NCBI GenBank assembly: GCA_965238155.1
Contig: OZ250175.1
Coordinates: forward strand, 1,240,001-1,304,000
Reading direction: 5' to 3'
Length of the DNA: 64,000 nt
From: BJGV01 sp964196335
GTDB lineage: Bacteria; Pseudomonadota; Gammaproteobacteria; Burkholderiales; Nitrosomonadaceae
This document shows positions 1 to 8,377 of this stretch, in pieces. The notes beneath the pieces are model-generated. The model worked only from the letters and a program-made list of their open reading frames with translations, was not told where the DNA came from and made no database searches. Both the position numbers and the translations under genes were made by a program. The stretch's first letter is position 1; the number at the start of each line of letters is the position of its first letter.

Positions 1-13
1 TGGGACGTTAATT

Positions 14-706
14 ATGCTGAAGGTTGAAAACCTTAATCAGAAATATGGTGGCAGCCACATTCTGCGGGATCTGTCTTTTGAATTAAAGATAGGTGAAGTG
101 ACTTGTTTACTCGGCCGAAATGGCGCCGGAAAAACTACATTACTTAAATGCCTGATGGGTGTAGTGAACTCGGCTTCAGGTACGATGACTTTTGACGGAA
201 AAGATATGACCCATGATCCCTCGTACCAACGAGTACGTCATGGCATTGGTTACGTGCCACAGGGACGTGAAATCTTTCCCCGCCTCACAGTTTTAGAAAA
301 TCTAATGATGGGACTGGCATCTAAGCCGGCCAACACTCCCTTGCCACCTCGTATTTACGAGATGTTTCCAATATTAAAAGAATTTCTTAAACGCCGGGGT
401 GGTGATCTTTCCGGTGGTCAGCAACAACAGCTTGCTATTGGCCGTGCTCTGGCGATCTCTCCGCAGCTTCTGATCTTAGATGAGCCTACTGAAGGCATAC
501 AACCGTCAATTATTAAAGACATTGAACGTGCTATTCGGAGCTTGGCCGAAGAAGGCTCTATGGCGATCTTACTGGTAGAACAATATTATGATTTTGCACA
601 TTCTCTGGCAGATCAGTATTTATTAATGGAGCGTGGCGAATTTATTAAACGTGGTACGGGTGAAGACATGGAAAAAGACGGTATACGGGAGATGCTCGCT
701 GTATAG
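14..706 (+). CDS. urtE: Urea ABC transporter ATP-binding protein UrtE
   Basis: This is one of the two ATPases that power a branched-chain-amino-acid-type ABC importer for urea, acting on the cytoplasmic face of the inner membrane. The 230 residues contain Walker A GRNGAGKT (34-41), the signature LSGGQ (132-136) and Walker B LLILDEP (152-158). The stretch TEGIQPSII after Walker B and the opening VENLNQKYGGSHIL are typical of UrtE rather than LivF. The length is normal. The gene is probably last in a urtABCDE operon whose earlier genes lie outside the window. A urtA gene follows after a gap of about 466 bases. Confidence 0.93.
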   Translation: MLKVENLNQKYGGSHILRDLSFELKIGEVTCLLGRNGAGKTTLLKCLMGVVNSASGTMTFDGKDMTHDPSYQRVRHGIGYVPQGREIFPRLTVLENLMMGLASKPANTPLPPRIYEMFPILKEFLKRRGGDLSGGQQQQLAIGRALAISPQLLILDEPTEGIQPSIIKDIERAIRSLAEEGSMAILLVEQYYDFAHSLADQYLLMERGEFIKRGTGEDMEKDGIREMLAV

Positions 707-1172
707 CCGTTGTTGGTTACCGGATCCTGTTTTTAAATATAGAAATACCATTATTGTACTAGTAAAGTTTCAGTCTCCTTTCTTATTCTATATTATTTGC
801 TTTATTTTAAAGGCAATATAAGGACTGTTTTACCGACCGTAACACTTTAGCAGTATCTTCTTAAAATATAACAGCTTATTAGACTCTTCTAGTAAGCTAC
901 ATTACCTTGTTATTTTCCAAGAATCATATTTACAACATAGAGATGAAGTATATCTTTATACTCTCATTGTAACTGCTGGACAGAACGTTTAGATTCCTGT
1001 ATGTTTTAGTTGTATTGGGTGACCAAGGCTGCCATTAAGCAGCATCTAAATTTTAAATTACATGTCAACGAAAATCCTTGGCATCACGTTACAGATATAG
1101 TTGTAGAATTATGTTACAGATTCATGTATTCAGTTTGTTCTACTTAAAACTCTCAGGGAGGAGTAACACATT
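707..1172. other. Long intergenic gap between urtE and urtA
   Basis: No gene is supported in these 466 bases. The open frame that runs from inside urtE into this gap is an overlapping shadow with no ribosome binding site. The gap is AT-rich and presumably holds the promoter and leader of the following urtA. A short hairpin (arms GCTGC/GCAGC, 1028-1043) is visible but weak. No convincing sigma-54 element was found. Confidence 0.6.
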
Positions 1173-2429
1173 ATGATACGTCGCCACTTTATTAAATCAC
1201 TTGCAATTGCAGCATCACTTAGTGTGATGGGTGCTAATGCTTACGCTGCTGATACCATCAAGGTAGGCATCTTACATTCGCTATCAGGTACGATGGCTAT
1301 ATCCGAAACTGCATTAAAAGAAACAGCGCTCATGACCATCGCCGATATCAATGCTAAAGGCGGCGTACTGGGCAAACAACTGGAAGCTGTAGTAGTTGAC
1401 CCGGCTTCAAACTGGCCGTTATTTGCTGAAAAAGCCCGTCAGCTTTTAGGACAGGATAAAGTTTCAGTAGTATTTGGTTGCTGGACATCAGTTTCACGCA
1501 AATCAGTGCTACCTGTATTTAAAGAGCTGAATGGTCTGCTGTTTTACCCGGTGCAATACGAGGGTGAAGAGCTGGAATATAACGTGTTCTATACCGGTGC
1601 TGCACCTAACCAGCAAGCAATTCCGGCAGTAGAATATCTGATGAGCGAGGAAGGCGGTGGGGCTAAACGCTGGGTCTTGCTTGGTACCGATTATGTTTAT
1701 CCTCGTACCACCAATAAAATCCTACGTGCGTTCTTGAAGTCTAAGGGTGTTGCGAATAAGGATATCGATGAAGCATACACTCCGTTCGGTCATAGTGATT
1801 ATCAGACTATTGTTGCCAACGTCAAGAAATTTGCTCAGGGCGGCAAGACTGCGGTAATTTCTACCATCAACGGTGATTCCAACGTGCCTTTCTATAAAGA
1901 GCTGGGTAATGCCGGCCTGAAAGCTACCGATGTACCGGTAGTCGCTTTCTCGGTGGGTGAAGAAGAGCTGCGTGGTGTTGATACCAAACCTCTGGTAGGT
2001 CACCTTGCTTCATGGAACTATTTCCAGTCGCTCAAAAATCCTACAAACAAGAAATTTATCAAGATGTATAAGGATTGGGCTAAGAAAGCTAAACTACCGA
2101 ACCCTTCCAGTGTTGTAACCAATGATCCTATGGAAGCTACTTACATTGGTATACATATGTGGAAGCAGGCTGTAGAGAAAGCTAAATCTACTGACGTTGA
2201 TAAAGTGATTGCTGCTGTAGGCGGTCAAACCTTTAAGGCGCCAAACGGATTTACTATTAAGATGGATGAAAAAAACCATCACCTGCACAAACCGGTATTT
2301 GTCGCGGAAGTACGTGCTGACGGCCAGTTTAATGTAGTGTGGAAGACCAAGGGTCCTGTTAAGGCAGCCCCGTGGAGCCCGCACATTGCAGGTAATGATA
2401 AGAGAAAAAATTACGCAACAAAGCCGTAA
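1173..2429 (+). CDS. urtA: Urea ABC transporter substrate-binding protein UrtA
   Basis: This is the periplasmic receptor of the urea importer (UrtA/FmdD branch of the Leu/Ile/Val-binding family). The 418-residue protein begins with RRHFIK, which resembles a twin-arginine motif, then a hydrophobic stretch ending AYAAD, a likely cleavage site near residue 26. The mature start IKVGILHSLSGTMAISE and the segment VDPASNWPLFAEKARQLL are characteristic of UrtA. A strong ribosome binding site (GGGAGGAG) lies about 9 bases upstream, supporting this start. The gene stands alone between a long gap and a strong terminator, so it is probably expressed separately from urtE. It could be a second urtA copy or a relocated one. 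Confidence 0.93.
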   Translation: MIRRHFIKSLAIAASLSVMGANAYAADTIKVGILHSLSGTMAISETALKETALMTIADINAKGGVLGKQLEAVVVDPASNWPLFAEKARQLLGQDKVSVVFGCWTSVSRKSVLPVFKELNGLLFYPVQYEGEELEYNVFYTGAAPNQQAIPAVEYLMSEEGGGAKRWVLLGTDYVYPRTTNKILRAFLKSKGVANKDIDEAYTPFGHSDYQTIVANVKKFAQGGKTAVISTINGDSNVPFYKELGNAGLKATDVPVVAFSVGEEELRGVDTKPLVGHLASWNYFQSLKNPTNKKFIKMYKDWAKKAKLPNPSSVVTNDPMEATYIGIHMWKQAVEKAKSTDVDKVIAAVGGQTFKAPNGFTIKMDEKNHHLHKPVFVAEVRADGQFNVVWKTKGPVKAAPWSPHIAGNDKRKNYATKP

Positions 2430-2450
2430 TCAAGTAAAGAAATAAATTAG

Positions 2451-2483
2451 AACGCCTCCGGCAAAAACCGGAGGCGTTTTTTT
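2451..2483 (+). terminator. Rho-independent terminator of urtA
   Basis: An 11-base perfect stem (AACGCCTCCGG at 2451-2461 with CCGGAGGCGTT at 2468-2478) encloses a 6-base loop and runs into seven T. It lies about 20 bases after the urtA stop codon. Confidence 0.93.
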
Positions 2484-2578
2484 GCGTTTGTTTATTTAAG
2501 TATAATTTGATCTAATATTTGCTGTATTTAATCAGATCCATTTCTTAATAAGTTATAAGGAATTAACAGTATAAGGCC

Positions 2579-2947
2579 TTAAATAAGTAGTGCCGCTGCA
2601 ACATTCCGTCCTTCTGCCATAAGGATATTATAGGTTCGGCATGCAGCATTAGTATCCATCACTTCAACGCCGGTTTTAATCGCTATTAATTTTTTTGTTA
2701 CTAATGGTGAAGGAAAGCGTAACGTGGCACCAGTGCCTAATAACACAATTTCGGGTTGAAATGGAAGTAAGAGCTCAAAATGTTCTTCTGAGAGCTGCTC
2801 AAATGTCTGTACCTGCCAGTCTTCAATAATATGATCTGGCATTGTGATCAGGCTATTATCATATCGTTTCTGGTTAACAACAACATAGCCCGGGCCATAT
2901 CCGGTAAAAATGTTTTTCTCAGCCGAGTTAGAGAGATGTAGCTTCAA
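2579..2947 (-). CDS. Mth938/DUF498 domain protein
   Basis: This is a small single-domain protein of the Mth938 (DUF498) family, related to the mitochondrial complex I assembly factor NDUFAF3. No enzymatic role is established in bacteria. The conserved C-terminal segment MDTNAACRTYNILMAEGR followed by NVAAALL identifies it. An ATG-started frame reaches 3049, but the family normally begins near KLHL. A TTG at 2947-2945 gives MKLHLSNSAEKN and is preceded by GGAG seven bases upstream, so I place the start there (122 residues). It lies on the opposite strand to alaA and converges with urtA. Confidence 0.85.
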   Translation of the reverse strand: MKLHLSNSAEKNIFTGYGPGYVVVNQKRYDNSLITMPDHIIEDWQVQTFEQLSEEHFELLLPFQPEIVLLGTGATLRFPSPLVTKKLIAIKTGVEVMDTNAACRTYNILMAEGRNVAAALLI

Positions 2948-3141
2948 TATGAGTCTCCATTTGCAGCAGGATAGCTGGTCAGGTAACATTACATCTTTTT
3001 CACGTAGTAATAAAGTAGAAAGAGTGATAGAAGTAATATAGTTTTTCAAGATTCGCAGACTTATCGAGATAATCCTTGAATTGTAGTATAAGTTCTATTC
3101 TCACTGTAACTTCTTACAGATTAAGATTTGGTCATTTATTT

Positions 3142-4368
3142 ATGCAATCAATATTAAAATCTAGCAAACTTGCTAATGTCTGCTACGACATCCGTGGGCC
3201 AGTGCTTGATCAGGCTAAACTGATGGAGGAGGAAGGACAGCATATAATTAAACTCAATATAGGAAATCCAGGCTCATTTGGTTTTGATGCACCAGAAGAA
3301 ATACTAAAGGATGTAATTCACAATTTATCAGATGCATCTGGATATTGTGACTCAAAAGGTTTATTTGGTGCACGTAAGGCTATCATGCATTATGCACAAG
3401 AGAAGCATATACAAGATGTACAAATGGGTGATATTTTTATTGGTAATGGCGTATCTGAATTAATCGCTATGTCTATGCAAGCACTTCTTAATGATGGAGA
3501 TGAAGTGCTGATTCCTTCACCAGATTATCCGTTATGGACTGCAGCAGTTGTTCTTGCCGGTGGTGTAGCGCGACACTATATGTGTGACGAGCATGCGAAC
3601 TGGTTTCCTGACCCGGATGATATGCGTTCTAAAATAACATCCAGGACCAAAGCCATAGTTATTATTAATCCTAATAATCCAACCGGATCAATTTACTCTG
3701 ATGAGTTATTGTGTGAAATTATTGATATTGCCAGAACAAATAATCTTATCATTTATTCCGATGAGATATACGATAAAGTGTTGTACGGTAATGTTAAACA
3801 TACTTCGGTCGCTTCTTTGGCAAGTGATGTTTTTTTTGTGACATTTAGCGGATTATCTAAGAACTATCGTGTTGCCGGATTTCGTACAGGTTGGGCTATT
3901 GTTTCCGGTAAAAAGCACCATGCTAAAGATTATATTACAGGCTTAACTATGCTTGCTTCAATGCGTTTATGTGCCAATGTTCCTGCCCAATATGGTATTC
4001 AAACTGCACTTGGCGGTTACCAGAGTATTAAGGATCTGGTCATGCCAGCCGGACGACTTGTAAGGCAGCGTGATCTCGCATGGAATCTTCTTACTGAAAT
4101 CCCTGGGATTACCTGCTTTAAGCCGCCTGCAGCAATGTATTTATTTCCTCGTTTAGATCCAGAAATATATCCTATCAAGGATGACCAGCAGTTTATATTA
4201 GATCTGCTGATGGAGGAGAAAGTTTTATTGGTGCAGGGCAGTGGGTTCAACTGGCCATATCCAGATCACTTCCGGGTTGTTTTCCTTCCCAATAGTGACG
4301 ATATTACTGAAGCAATTCGCCGTATTGCATGTTATCTTGAGCGATATCGGAAGAGTCATGGAACATAA
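3142..4368 (+). CDS. alaA: Alanine-synthesising PLP aminotransferase (AlaA type)
   Basis: This is a cytosolic class I aminotransferase that makes alanine from pyruvate and glutamate. It matches Escherichia coli AlaA closely from the first residues (SSKLANVCYDIRGPVL, NIGNPGSFGFDAPEEIL). The PLP-binding lysine is K240 in SGLSKNYRVAGFRTG, with NPNNPTG at 176-182 and SDEIYDK at 206-212. I chose the ATG at 3142 because homology starts there. An upstream ATG at 3076 would add 22 residues unlike the family. The protein has 408 residues. It precedes hom and thrC, an order often seen in betaproteobacteria. Confidence 0.92.
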   Translation: MQSILKSSKLANVCYDIRGPVLDQAKLMEEEGQHIIKLNIGNPGSFGFDAPEEILKDVIHNLSDASGYCDSKGLFGARKAIMHYAQEKHIQDVQMGDIFIGNGVSELIAMSMQALLNDGDEVLIPSPDYPLWTAAVVLAGGVARHYMCDEHANWFPDPDDMRSKITSRTKAIVIINPNNPTGSIYSDELLCEIIDIARTNNLIIYSDEIYDKVLYGNVKHTSVASLASDVFFVTFSGLSKNYRVAGFRTGWAIVSGKKHHAKDYITGLTMLASMRLCANVPAQYGIQTALGGYQSIKDLVMPAGRLVRQRDLAWNLLTEIPGITCFKPPAAMYLFPRLDPEIYPIKDDQQFILDLLMEEKVLLVQGSGFNWPYPDHFRVVFLPNSDDITEAIRRIACYLERYRKSHGT

Positions 4369-4484
4369 TACTGGTAGAAATATTCATGGCATAACATTTA
4401 AATTCATATGATAAACACATGTTGAAAGATATCATGAAGTTACAAAAAAAGAAGAAAATATTGTTATCCTTTAAATTATAAATT

Positions 4485-5819
4485 ATGAAACCAATTAATG
4501 TAGGCTTATTAGGTATCGGAACTGTTGGGAGCGGTACTTTTTCTGTTCTTAAGCGTAATCAGGAAGAAATCGCTCGACGAGCTGGTCGGGAAATTGTCAT
4601 CAAGATTATTGCAGACCATGATATTGAGAAAGCACGGAAAATTGCCGGTGAAGATACATTAATCACATCTGATGCAAATGATGTGGTTACTCATCCTGAT
4701 GTAAGTATTGTAGTTGAGCTAATTGGCGGTTATACCACTGCAAAAGAACTAATCCTTAAAGCAATTGAAAATGGTAAACATGTAGTTACTGCTAATAAGG
4801 CTTTGCTTGCTTCACATGGCACTGAAATTTTTGCTGCTGCGCAAAGACAAGGAGTTATGGTGGCATTTGAAGCGGCGGTAGCCGGTGGGATCCCTATTAT
4901 AAAGGCTTTACGTGAAGGACTGACAGCAAATCGTATTGAATGGATTGCGGGAATTATCAATGGTACAGGCAACTTCATTTTATCAGAGATGCGTAACAAG
5001 GGATCAAGCTTTGATACTGTATTGAAACAAGCGCAGAAATTAGGATATGCAGAGGCAGATCCTACCTTTGATATAGAGGGAATTGATGCGGCCCACAAGA
5101 TTACTATCATGGCATCTATTGCTTTTGGAATTCCAATGCAATTTGACAAAGTCTATACTGAAGGCATTACAAAATTAACTGGTGATGATATTAGTTATGC
5201 GGAGGAGTTGGGTTATCGTATTAAGTTATTAGGAATTACTAAGAAGACTTCTAAAGGGATTGAGCTACGTGTTCATCCCACACTTATTCCTTCAGGAAGA
5301 CTGATTGCTAATGTAGAAGGTGTGATGAACGCTGTCGTTGTGAAAGGAGATGCGGTTGGACCGACCCTTTACTATGGCGCCGGAGCCGGAGCAGAGCCAA
5401 CTGCAAGCTCTGTTGTTGCAGATTTGGTTGACGTTACCCGTATGCACACTGCCGATCCCAAACATCGTGTTCCTCACCTTGCCTTTCAGCCTGATTTGTT
5501 ATCAGACATACCAATCCTGCCAATGGAAGAAGTGGAAACATCTTATTATCTCCGGTTGCATGCAATGGACAGGCCGGGTGTGCTGGCTGATATTACACGC
5601 ATACTTGCTGATCTTGAAATTTCGATAGATGCTATGGTGCAGAAAGAACCTAACGAAGGCGAAGACCAGGTAGATATAATTGTACTTACTCATCTTTCTA
5701 TAGAGAGGAATATTAACTCAGCTATTGCCAGAATAGAAAAACTTGCTTCAGTGATGGGCAAAATAACTCGTATCCGATTAGAGGAATTAAGCAGTAATCA
5801 TTTAGCAAAGAATAATTGA
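4485..5819 (+). CDS. hom: Homoserine dehydrogenase
   Basis: It reduces aspartate semialdehyde to homoserine with NAD(P)H, the branch point to threonine and methionine. The 444 residues begin with the Rossmann motif GLLGIGTVGSGT. The catalytic domain contains ANKALLASHG and GIINGTGNFILSEM. An ACT domain occupies roughly the last 90 residues (YYLRLHAMDRPGVLADI), which usually gives feedback control by threonine. It is a stand-alone enzyme without a fused aspartokinase. It sits between alaA and thrC on the same strand. No clear ribosome binding site precedes the ATG. Confidence 0.96.
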   Translation: MKPINVGLLGIGTVGSGTFSVLKRNQEEIARRAGREIVIKIIADHDIEKARKIAGEDTLITSDANDVVTHPDVSIVVELIGGYTTAKELILKAIENGKHVVTANKALLASHGTEIFAAAQRQGVMVAFEAAVAGGIPIIKALREGLTANRIEWIAGIINGTGNFILSEMRNKGSSFDTVLKQAQKLGYAEADPTFDIEGIDAAHKITIMASIAFGIPMQFDKVYTEGITKLTGDDISYAEELGYRIKLLGITKKTSKGIELRVHPTLIPSGRLIANVEGVMNAVVVKGDAVGPTLYYGAGAGAEPTASSVVADLVDVTRMHTADPKHRVPHLAFQPDLLSDIPILPMEEVETSYYLRLHAMDRPGVLADITRILADLEISIDAMVQKEPNEGEDQVDIIVLTHLSIERNINSAIARIEKLASVMGKITRIRLEELSSNHLAKNN

Positions 5820-5927
5820 GTTATACCAGAAAAAACTTTATTGTTATGACAACAAGACGCATTCACCCAATTATTGATTATTCAATTTCTAGTATTTAAT
5901 CCGGATATTCTGTATTCCCTGTAAAAC

Positions 5928-7334
5928 ATGCGCTATATATCTACTCGTGGAAATATGTTGCCAAAAGCATTTTCTGAAGTGGTTCTAGGTGGACTGGCTT
6001 CTGATGGCGGCCTTGCAATACCTGAGTCGTATCCAAAAATAAGTAAACCTGAACTAGAAGAGTGGCGTACTCTTAATTATCCTGATCTTGCATTTAAAAT
6101 TCTTTCTAAGTTTGTAGACGATATTCCCGGAACTGATTTGCGTGGCATCATTGATCGGACATATACCCCTGAGACTTTTCATAACGATGAAATTGCACCA
6201 CTAAAGACCTTAGAACCGGGAATCCACATACTTAGTTTATCAAACGGACCAACTTTAGCATTCAAGGATATTGCAATGCAGTTTCTTGGAAATTTATTCG
6301 AGTATGTATTGGCAAAAACGGGTGAAGAATTAAATATTTTAGGTGCGACCTCTGGTGATACCGGTTCTAGTGCTGAATATGCCATGAGGGGAAAGAACGG
6401 AATCCGTGTATTTATGCTGTCACCTCAGGGAAAAATGACTGGTTTCCAGACTGCACAAATGTTTTCTTTACAGGATCCAAATATTTTCAATATTGCCATT
6501 CGGGGTGTATTTGATGACTGTCAGGATATAGTTAAAATTGTTAGTAATGACTCTAAATTTAAGAAAAAATATCATATCGGGACAATTAATTCTATCAACT
6601 GGGCACGTATTGCAGCACAAATTGTTTACTATTTTAAGGGATACTATGCAGCTACGCATTCAAATAGCCAACTGGTATCATTTTCTGTTCCTTCAGGAAA
6701 CTTTGGTAATATTTGTGCAGGCCATGTAGCATTTATGATGGGGTTGCCTATCAAGAGATTAATTCTTGCGACCAATGAGAATGATCTATTACATGAGTTC
6801 TTTTCAACGGGATGTTACCGTCCTCGTACCGCTGAAGAGACAAAGCACACAAGTAGTCCGTCAATGGATATTTCTAAAGCATCTAATTTTGAGCGTTTTA
6901 TTTTTGATATGACAAGCAGAGATGCTGAAAAGGTTAGAAAGTTGTGGGAGAAAGTAGATAACAATAGGGCATTTGATGTTTCTGGTACACTATTATGGGA
7001 AAAAATAAGAAAGTCACACATCATATCAGGAACCAGTAATCATAAGGCGCGCATTGAAACTATACGAGAAATACATAGAAAATATGGGGTGCTGGTAGAT
7101 CCGCATACTGCTGATGGTTTGAAGGTGGGACTTGAGCACCGCGAGAAAAATATTCCTTTAGTTTGCCTGGAAACTGCGTTACCAGCAAAATTTTCTGAGA
7201 GTATTGCAGAGGCTGTCGGGGTTGAGCCAAGTCGTCCAGATGGTTATTATAATCTGGAAGATTTGCCGCAGCGTTATGTTGAAATGGATGCTGATGCAAC
7301 AGATATTAAAACCTTTATTTCCTCAAACATTTAG
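5928..7334 (+). CDS. thrC: Threonine synthase
   Basis: It converts O-phosphohomoserine to threonine, the last step of the pathway begun by hom upstream. It is a PLP fold type II enzyme of 468 residues. The N-terminal family signature MRYISTRGN is present, and the PLP lysine is K113 in GPTLAFKDIAMQFLG. The phosphate-binding region ATSGDTGSSAEYA follows. This is the long form of threonine synthase, as in E. coli and yeast. It ends only three bases before the stop codon of nadC on the opposite strand, with no visible terminator between them. Confidence 0.96.
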   Translation: MRYISTRGNMLPKAFSEVVLGGLASDGGLAIPESYPKISKPELEEWRTLNYPDLAFKILSKFVDDIPGTDLRGIIDRTYTPETFHNDEIAPLKTLEPGIHILSLSNGPTLAFKDIAMQFLGNLFEYVLAKTGEELNILGATSGDTGSSAEYAMRGKNGIRVFMLSPQGKMTGFQTAQMFSLQDPNIFNIAIRGVFDDCQDIVKIVSNDSKFKKKYHIGTINSINWARIAAQIVYYFKGYYAATHSNSQLVSFSVPSGNFGNICAGHVAFMMGLPIKRLILATNENDLLHEFFSTGCYRPRTAEETKHTSSPSMDISKASNFERFIFDMTSRDAEKVRKLWEKVDNNRAFDVSGTLLWEKIRKSHIISGTSNHKARIETIREIHRKYGVLVDPHTADGLKVGLEHREKNIPLVCLETALPAKFSESIAEAVGVEPSRPDGYYNLEDLPQRYVEMDADATDIKTFISSNI

Positions 7335-7337
7335 GAA

Positions 7338-8213
7338 TTAATTTAATCCTGAGAACAGAATTCTAGTCTTTTTAATAAAGTTCATCGAGAAATCTATTGC
7401 TCTTACATTCTTGGTTATACTACCAATAGAGATTCGATCAACACCAGTTTCTGCTATTTTTCTAACATTGCCTAATGTAATACCTCCTGAGGCTTCAAGC
7501 GTTGCTTTTTTGTTCGTTAGATCTGCAGTTAAGGCAACAGCATAGTTCAGGTCGTCAAGATTAAAATTATCTAATAGAATCATTCTGGCTCCCGCTTTGA
7601 GCGCCTTAAATAATTCGTCTCTTGTTTCAACTTCAATCTGTATTATTAGATCTTTCGGAGCAATTATTTTTGCTGCTTTTAGGGCTTGTTCAATGCCACC
7701 GGCAGACATGATATGGTTTTCCTTTATAAGTATTCCGTCATACAAACCTAACCGATGATTCACACCGCCTCCGCATTTGACTGCATATTTCTGTGCAAGC
7801 CTTAATCCCGGAAGTGTTTTGCGGGTATCTACTATTAATGCGCCGGTTCCTAGTACTTCATTAACGTAGGATCGGGTTTGTGTAGCTATAGCTGATAGAG
7901 TTTGTAAGAAGTTTAGTGCTGAGCGCTCAGCTGTAATTAGCGAGCGTGCATTTCCTTTAATTTTACACAGCTTTTGTCCGGCAGAAATTACGTCGCCTTC
8001 TTTTGCAAACCAACGTATTTCAGTTTGTGGGGAAAGTTGCTGAAAACATGTTTCAAACCATTGAGTTCCACACAAAATAGCTTTTTCACGGCAAATAACG
8101 GTTGCCACAGCACTTGCTTCACTCTTAATTAAAAGAGCAGTTAGGTCATACGCGCCAATATCTTCAGATAATGATTTGGTAACGTTACTTATAATTTCAG
8201 AGTTTAAATCCAT
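7338..8213 (-). CDS. nadC: Nicotinate-nucleotide pyrophosphorylase (carboxylating)
   Basis: This is quinolinate phosphoribosyltransferase of NAD synthesis. It makes nicotinate mononucleotide from quinolinate and PRPP with loss of carbon dioxide. The 291 residues contain the N-terminal EDIGAYDLT and the active-site stretch DTRKTLPGLRLAQKYAV followed by GGGVNHRLGLYDGILIKENH. The C-terminal barrel has EASGGI and DRISIGSITKN. The length is normal. It is divergent from clpB, with about 160 bases between the two starts. Confidence 0.96.
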   Translation of the reverse strand: MDLNSEIISNVTKSLSEDIGAYDLTALLIKSEASAVATVICREKAILCGTQWFETCFQQLSPQTEIRWFAKEGDVISAGQKLCKIKGNARSLITAERSALNFLQTLSAIATQTRSYVNEVLGTGALIVDTRKTLPGLRLAQKYAVKCGGGVNHRLGLYDGILIKENHIMSAGGIEQALKAAKIIAPKDLIIQIEVETRDELFKALKAGARMILLDNFNLDDLNYAVALTADLTNKKATLEASGGITLGNVRKIAETGVDRISIGSITKNVRAIDFSMNFIKKTRILFSGLN

Positions 8214-8290
8214 AATGATTGTTTAAGCTACTGTCCATCTTTAATTAGGTCAGTTATTCTAACTGAATTAAGTAATAGCAGTATATGCAC

Positions 8291-8333
8291 AAGGGCATCA
8301 TGATCCCTTGAAATTGTTATTTGTTTCCATATA
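8291..8333 (+). promoter_or_regulatory. Sigma-32-type heat-shock promoter of clpB
   Basis: CTTGAAA at 8307-8313 is a perfect RpoH -35 element. After a 13-base spacer it is followed by CCATATA (8327-8333), a fair match to the -10 consensus CCCCATNT. The clpB ATG is 45 bases further on. Overlapping the -35 is a near-palindrome, AAGGG-c-ATCATGAT-CCCTT (8291-8309), whose role is unknown. The match to known RpoH promoters of clpB genes makes this a likely real promoter. Confidence 0.75.
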
Positions 8334-8377
8334 TATAGTACTTATATAGAGCAATACAAATTTAACTGGAGAATCAT

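Noticed and set aside
633..821. A 62-codon frame overlapping the end of urtE
   Set aside because: It starts within urtE, lacks a ribosome binding site and encodes an unremarkable hydrophobic sequence.
1078..1095. Possible sigma-54 promoter (CTTGGCATCACGTTACAG) before urtA
   Set aside because: The GG at the -24 position is present, but the GC ten bases later is missing, so the element does not fit.
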